From JADFRG01 sp964590515 (lineage in GTDB: Bacteria > Chloroflexota > Anaerolineae > Anaerolineales > E44-bin32): a stretch of DNA of 64,000 bases. The position numbers and the translations under genes are program-made. The stretch spans positions 1 through 64,000 of the forward strand of contig CAZPZD010000003.1 in assembly GCA_964590515.1 (NCBI GenBank), in the 5' to 3' direction. Below, in pieces: positions 61,201 to 64,000 of this stretch. The notes beneath the pieces are model-generated. The model did no database searches, was not told where the DNA came from, and saw only the letters and a list, made by a program, of their open reading frames with translations. Numbering within the stretch: the first letter of the stretch is position 1; the number at the start of each line of letters is the position of its first letter.

Positions 61201-62148
61201 CTGCTGGCCGGCCAACGCATCGCGTAGCTCCGCATAGGGCGCGCAGGAATTGTAGAAGTCGGCCCGAAGTGTGATCACGACATACGCCGGACCATCCGGC
61301 TCGGAAACGGCCGTCATAAGGTTGTCGATGAAGGCCCGTCGCTCGACTTCCTGCTGACAGAGAGAGAACAACTCCTCAAATTGGTCGATGACCAGCAGCT
61401 GATGCGGGTGGCCTGTGGATGGCCTCGTGGGCTCGACGCGCTTCCCCTCCAGGCTGCTCCGTAGCCGTCCTGCCATCAGATGCAGTGTCCGCGGCTCGGC
61501 GGCCAGGTCATCCATCAGGGTGGCCGTGGCTGCGAGGGAGGACCCGTTCTGGCTGAGGCTCTCGGCCAGCTTCTGCAAGGGACGGGCGGTGGGGGTGAAG
61601 CTGTGGATCATCCAGCCGTCGAAGGAGCGGCTGGTGCGCATCGCGGGGATCAGGCCGGCTCGGACGATGGAGGACTTTCCGCTGCCGGAGGCGCCGACCA
61701 CCGCCAAAAAACGCGAGGGTGGTGTGGACGCCAATGAGGCTCGAATCCGGTCCAGGAGCTTGGCGGTGAGCGCCTCCCGACCAAAGAACAGGTCGGCGTC
61801 AGCTTCTTCGAAATATCGCAGGCCCTTGAAGGGGGCGGTCCCGGCCGCCGGTGGGGCTTCGCCCGGCATGGCCGCCAGATCGAGCAGCCGTTCTGCCGCC
61901 TGAGGATTGTCATCCAGGTCGAGGGCGGGGACGAACCGGGCGGTGATCGTGGCTACATCCGGCGGTCGTTGGTTCAGCTCAAGCCGGCTGACCTGCGCGT
62001 GGCTGTAGCCGACCTGAGTGGAGAGCTCGCGCTGGGTCAGGCCGGCCCGGCGCCGAAGGAACTTGAGCAAGTCGCCGAAGCTCGTAAACCGGTCCAGCGC
62101 GAGCTTGAACGTCTGGCTTGGTGTGCCGGCCTGCCTCCTGGTTATCAA
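58216..62148 (-). CDS. HTH-nSTAND NTPase-WD40 giant regulator
   Basis: A 1310-residue multi-domain protein. Residues 24-65 are an XRE-type HTH (RRAGLTQRELSTQVGYSH). About 105-550 is a STAND NTPase with Walker A GASGSGKSS at 152-160 and Walker B LLVIDQFEELF at 251-261. A charged coiled coil (560-597) leads to one membrane helix at about 598-617 (LFGAFILALGMAGLALL). From about 695 there are 14 WD40 repeats, most starting GH and ending W-D, enough for two seven-bladed propellers, then a short Cys-containing tail. TTG 62148 is the only early start; an AGGAGG lies just inside the reading frame, so the start is uncertain. Confidence 0.9.
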   Translation of the reverse strand: MITRRQAGTPSQTFKLALDRFTSFGDLLKFLRRRAGLTQRELSTQVGYSHAQVSRLELNQRPPDVATITARFVPALDLDDNPQAAERLLDLAAMPGEAPPAAGTAPFKGLRYFEEADADLFFGREALTAKLLDRIRASLASTPPSRFLAVVGASGSGKSSIVRAGLIPAMRTSRSFDGWMIHSFTPTARPLQKLAESLSQNGSSLAATATLMDDLAAEPRTLHLMAGRLRSSLEGKRVEPTRPSTGHPHQLLVIDQFEELFSLCQQEVERRAFIDNLMTAVSEPDGPAYVVITLRADFYNSCAPYAELRDALAGQQEYIGPMSAGELRRAIEEPAKRGGWGLEPGLVELLLQDVGAEGDTPPEPGAMPLLSHALLETWHRRRGRMLGVSGYLASGGVRGAIAETADVVFHDQLDDKQRAIARNIFLRLTHLGENESIAETRRRVAFDELILRPEDAPAVREVLTILADARLITTDNNVAEVAHEALIREWPTLREWLEEDREGLRLHRHLTLAADSWERRGRELAELYRGTRLAQALSWAGDHASQLSGLERSFLDDSRVQAERGEAEREAQRRRELEAAQALAETQRKAAAQLRRRALYLFGAFILALGMAGLALLQGERARQSAITAESERRISFARELAAAAVNNLDIDPERSILLSLQAASLTRAPDGSLLPEVEEALHRSILGSQVRLTLTGHSAWVYSAAFSPDGKRLATIGRDGTTIVWDAASGEELLRLPGTTEPSDYRTAQRVDFNPDGEWLATADSNLIRIWDADSGNLIRTLSGHSADVTALAFSPEGQRLATGSQDATARIWDLTSGAELHVMTDHTEAIEELAFSPDGDWLATASDDRSLKIWDVATGELLRDLTGFTIEIYSVAFSPDGTRMSATTDAGIQIWDATRIELQELLTIEDPGGALMFSPDGTKIAAGSGSAAKLWDVRTGQELLTLTGHSNWVMDVVFSPDGKRLATTSLDETAKVWSITPGQEVVTLSGQGARVAYSPDGTQMATEGAMGTAMLWDAVTGEARLTLAGHTEPVLGLAFRPDGRRLATSSFDASSIIWDTFSGQKLLTLVGHTVGVRDVAYSPDGTRIATGGFDTTARVWDAATGRELSNLVGHEGLVLGVAFSPDGTRLATSSTDLTARIWDLNTGNVLLTLAGHSNPIPDIAFSPDGTRVATGSQDATAKLWDAVTGVELHTLAGHSSEIQSVAFSPDGRWLATGSGDNTAKIWDVSTGQELHTLFGSLGGVTGVAFNPMDDRPLLAVASTDGVVRVYLVDNEELLELAESRVTRSLTLAECQRFLHLQQCPASDL

Positions 62149-62325
62149 TGAAGCACCCCGTCGCCTCGCGACGATTATACGTGGCGGGGCGCCAATCCGA
62201 GCCGAGTTGGTGAATTTTGGTGAATCGAGTCGCTATCGGTAAGCGCCTGGCTGATAGGGTTAGCCCAAAGGCCGAGGCAACGCGCTCCACGGGCTGGAGC
62301 CTCGCCGGGCCCACCGGAGGATAGA

Positions 62326-62529
62326 GTGAACGACTACACAGCAATGCTCTTACATGATGCTCACTATGGTGACCTGCTGCAAGAAGCACGCGGCGGCTGG
62401 CTGATCAGCGCGTCGCGGCCCGTCGACGAGACTCGGCGTTCGACCCTGGCACGGCGCAGGCGGGTCTCGAGGCTCTTGTGGGCGATGGTGTTCGCCTTGC
62501 TCGCCGTCTTAAGATCCGCGGTTGCGTAG
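62326..62529 (+). CDS. Small single-pass membrane protein
   Basis: A 67-residue protein beginning with GTG 62326 behind a strong GGAGGATAGA Shine-Dalgarno. The first part is soluble (AMLLHDAHYGDLLQEARGGW), then an Arg-rich stretch (TLARRRRVSRLL), then one C-terminal hydrophobic helix (WAMVFALLAVLRSAVA). It is divergent from the WD40 gene across 177 bases and convergent with the DUF6510 gene. I do not recognise the family. Confidence 0.65.
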   Translation: MNDYTAMLLHDAHYGDLLQEARGGWLISASRPVDETRRSTLARRRRVSRLLWAMVFALLAVLRSAVA

Positions 62530-62562
62530 TCGGCCTGGATCCGTCCACCGGGTCGGCCTGCT

Positions 62563-62877
62563 TTACTGGCTCTTGGGCGGAGTTTGAGTTCCCCCGGGCC
62601 GGGCGAGCTTCAAGTACACCGCTCCGCGCACATCGAGGTAAGTGTGGTCGGGGGTCTGCACCACCCGCAGCATGACTTCGCTGCAGGCCGGACAGCGCAG
62701 CACTAGACCCGGCGCCTGGGTGAAGGTGAGCAGGCTGCCCACCTCGCCCTCCCGCCCGCAGTGGTCGCACTCGGTCGGGCTGGCGGTCATCTCCTCCCCG
62801 AAGATCTCTTCAAGTACACCCGCGGCCGAGTTCCCATCCAACATGTTTTCGTGGACCCGATCGAACGGTTCTTCCAT
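62563..62877 (-). CDS. DUF6510-like zinc-ribbon protein
   Basis: A 104-residue protein from ATG 62877 (MEEPFDRVHENMLDGN). It carries a Cys-rich ribbon, CDHCGREGE near residue 37 and RCPACSEVMLRV near 61, which should bind one zinc. The N-terminal LDGNSAAGVLEEIFGEEMT is the family block. It lies 14 bases downstream of the ferredoxin-reductase-like gene, an arrangement seen in actinobacteria where DUF6510 follows a sulfite-oxidase-like and reductase pair. The role may be assembly or electron transfer. Confidence 0.8.
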   Translation of the reverse strand: MEEPFDRVHENMLDGNSAAGVLEEIFGEEMTASPTECDHCGREGEVGSLLTFTQAPGLVLRCPACSEVMLRVVQTPDHTYLDVRGAVYLKLARPGGTQTPPKSQ

Positions 62878-62890
62878 TACGAATCTCCTC

Positions 62891-63643
62891 TCAGGCCGTG
62901 CTGCCGCTAGGCCCGAAGCGTTCGGTCTTGATCCGCTCCGGCGCCAGACCGGCCGCGACCAGCCCATTGGCCGCGGCTTCCACCAGCAACGTCGGCCCGC
63001 AGATGAACGCCTGGGCTTTGCGGCCCAGCGGGGCCACGACCTCTTTGAGCATCGCCGCATCGATTCGCCGGGCGTAGCCGGTCCAATTCGGCGGCCGGGC
63101 CCGGGTGAAGATCTGAATTATCCGCAGCCCATCGCCGGTCTGCTGCAAGTGCTGGAGCTCATCGGCATAGATCACATCCTCCGGTGACCGGGAGCTGTAA
63201 AGCAAATGGGTGGCGACGGTCGAGCCGGCCGCCCGCCGATGGCGCACCATGGCCATCAGCGGCACCACTCCTGATCCGCCGGCAACGAGCAACAGTGGTC
63301 CGCCCAGGCTGGCCTCCCAGACAAAGTAGCCGCCGATCGGGCCACGCACCTCGACCCGGTCGCCTGGAACCAGCACCTCGTGAAGATAGGTGGACACCTC
63401 ACCCTCCGCAAGCCGCTCGATGGTGAGGTCGATCTCGCCGGATCGTTCCGGCTCGGAAGCGATGGAGTAGCTCCGCTGGGCCTGATAACCGTCCGGCGCG
63501 GTCAGCCGAACATCGTAGTGCTGGCCCGGCCGGTGGGCGACCCAGGCGGGCAAGGTGAGGGTGAGGGTCTTCGTCCGGTAATTCTCCTTCCGGGCTGACT
63601 TGACTGTCGCGAGCTGCCACTCGAGCAGTCGTTTCATCCGCAC
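62891..63643 (-). CDS. Ferredoxin-NADP reductase-like FAD oxidoreductase
   Basis: A 250-residue flavoenzyme of the FNR superfamily. The FAD motif is QAQRSYSIASEP (RxYS), the NAD(P) loop is LLLVAGGSGVVPLMAMVRH, and the end has AFICGPTLLVEAAANGL. GTG 63643 follows the sulfite-oxidase stop after no gap; ATG 63637 is two codons later. No ferredoxin domain is fused. It probably hands electrons to or from the molybdoenzyme encoded directly upstream. Confidence 0.88.
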   Translation of the reverse strand: MRMKRLLEWQLATVKSARKENYRTKTLTLTLPAWVAHRPGQHYDVRLTAPDGYQAQRSYSIASEPERSGEIDLTIERLAEGEVSTYLHEVLVPGDRVEVRGPIGGYFVWEASLGGPLLLVAGGSGVVPLMAMVRHRRAAGSTVATHLLYSSRSPEDVIYADELQHLQQTGDGLRIIQIFTRARPPNWTGYARRIDAAMLKEVVAPLGRKAQAFICGPTLLVEAAANGLVAAGLAPERIKTERFGPSGSTA

Positions 63644-64000
63644 TCAATCCCCGGCATACCGCTCTTCATTCCAGGGATCTCCATGGTTGTTGTAGCCCAG
63701 CGACTCCCAAAAACCGCGCTTGTCTTTCTCCGTCAGGCGCAGCCCGCGGACCCACTTCGCGCTCTTCCAGAAATACAGGTGCGGCACGACGAGCCGGGCG
63801 GGGCCGCCGTGCTCTTGCGCCAGCGGCTTGCCATCGTATTCGTAGGCAACGAAGCCCTGACCGTTGAGCACATCCGGCATCGGCAGGTTCGTGGTGTAGC
63901 CACCGTCACAGAAGGCCGTGACGAAGCTTGCCTTAGTGGTTTGCTCGACCTGCTCCAAGAGTGTGTCGACGCTGACCCCTTTCCAACGGGTGTCGAGTTT
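63644..64000 (-). CDS. Sulfite-oxidase-like molybdopterin oxidoreductase, C-terminal part
   Basis: The last 118 residues of a minus-strand gene entering from beyond base 64000; the frame is open to the edge (KLDTRWKGVSVDTLL). SoxA/YedY-like features are FVTAFCDGGYTTNLPMPD, AYEYDGKPLAQEHGGPARLV and KWVRGLRLTEKDKRGFWES, with GYNNHGDPWNEERY at the end, typical of SUOX-fold Moco enzymes. The Moco-binding Cys should lie just upstream of the window edge. It forms an operon with the reductase and DUF6510 genes. Confidence 0.9.
   Translation of the reverse strand, partial: KLDTRWKGVSVDTLLEQVEQTTKASFVTAFCDGGYTTNLPMPDVLNGQGFVAYEYDGKPLAQEHGGPARLVVPHLYFWKSAKWVRGLRLTEKDKRGFWESLGYNNHGDPWNEERYAGD

Overview
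This is a GC-rich bacterial scaffold piece, probably from a draft or metagenome assembly because it holds two gaps of exactly 100 N (35098-35197 and 43837-43936). Gene content points to Chloroflexota or a close Terrabacteria lineage, but no marker settles it. The hints are a Bacillus-type LexA box in front of recA, a transaldolase/glucose-6-phosphate isomerase fusion, a B12-binding radical SAM protein, a PgpH-type HD phosphodiesterase, a KimA-type potassium transporter, a BtrH-like protein and a huge HTH-nSTAND-WD40 protein. Coding density is very high: no gene-free stretch exceeds about 200 bases, apart from the N gaps.

1-16 kb: a tightly packed minus-strand operon runs folE - small helical protein - esterase - transketolase - transaldolase/PGI fusion - helical-repeat protein - nuclease-like protein - radical SAM protein, then recA behind its own SOS promoter. 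Four of its junctions are 4-base NTGA overlaps. Divergent from folE lie a pteridine-reductase-like SDR, folB and folK, followed by an FAD oxidase, a DapA-family enzyme, a cyclase and an M20 peptidase. 16-25 kb: tRNA-Pro(GGG), a LutA gene with a fused LutB-LutC gene, a beta-hydroxyacid dehydrogenase, tRNA-Arg(CCG), etfA-etfB, an acyl-CoA dehydrogenase, a TPR protein and a lipoprotein. This is mainly lactate and acyl-CoA oxidation.

25-35 kb: yqeY, pgpH, ybeY, dgkA and a GAF/PAS histidine kinase, which is a partial version of the widespread pgpH-ybeY-dgkA cluster. An endonuclease-IV-like TIM barrel, a secreted DUF5666-type protein, a deoxynucleoside kinase and an SDR follow. 35-52 kb: tldD-pmbA, a metallo-hydrolase, a LURP-one protein, transporters (EamA, CorA, KimA, MFS), a class III aminotransferase, MsrA, an ADP-ribosylglycohydrolase, a TfoX-N protein, a frameshifted SRPBCC gene, a dienelactone hydrolase and a PH/SHOCT protein.

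52-64 kb is the most unusual part: a CatE-like dioxygenase, a collagen-like protein with a histone-H1-like basic head, a REC-HTH-PP2C regulator, a DinB-like protein, a glyoxalase, a BtrH-like protein lacking its expected Cys, the 1310-residue HTH-nSTAND-WD40 protein, and a trio of DUF6510, ferredoxin-reductase-like and sulfite-oxidase-like genes that runs off the window.

Two expression themes recur. Several genes have a TANAAT-like -10 element only 6-8 bases before the start codon and no Shine-Dalgarno, which suggests leaderless mRNAs. At least three genes appear to begin upstream of any ATG/GTG/TTG, which suggests CTG or other rare starts, or sequence errors.
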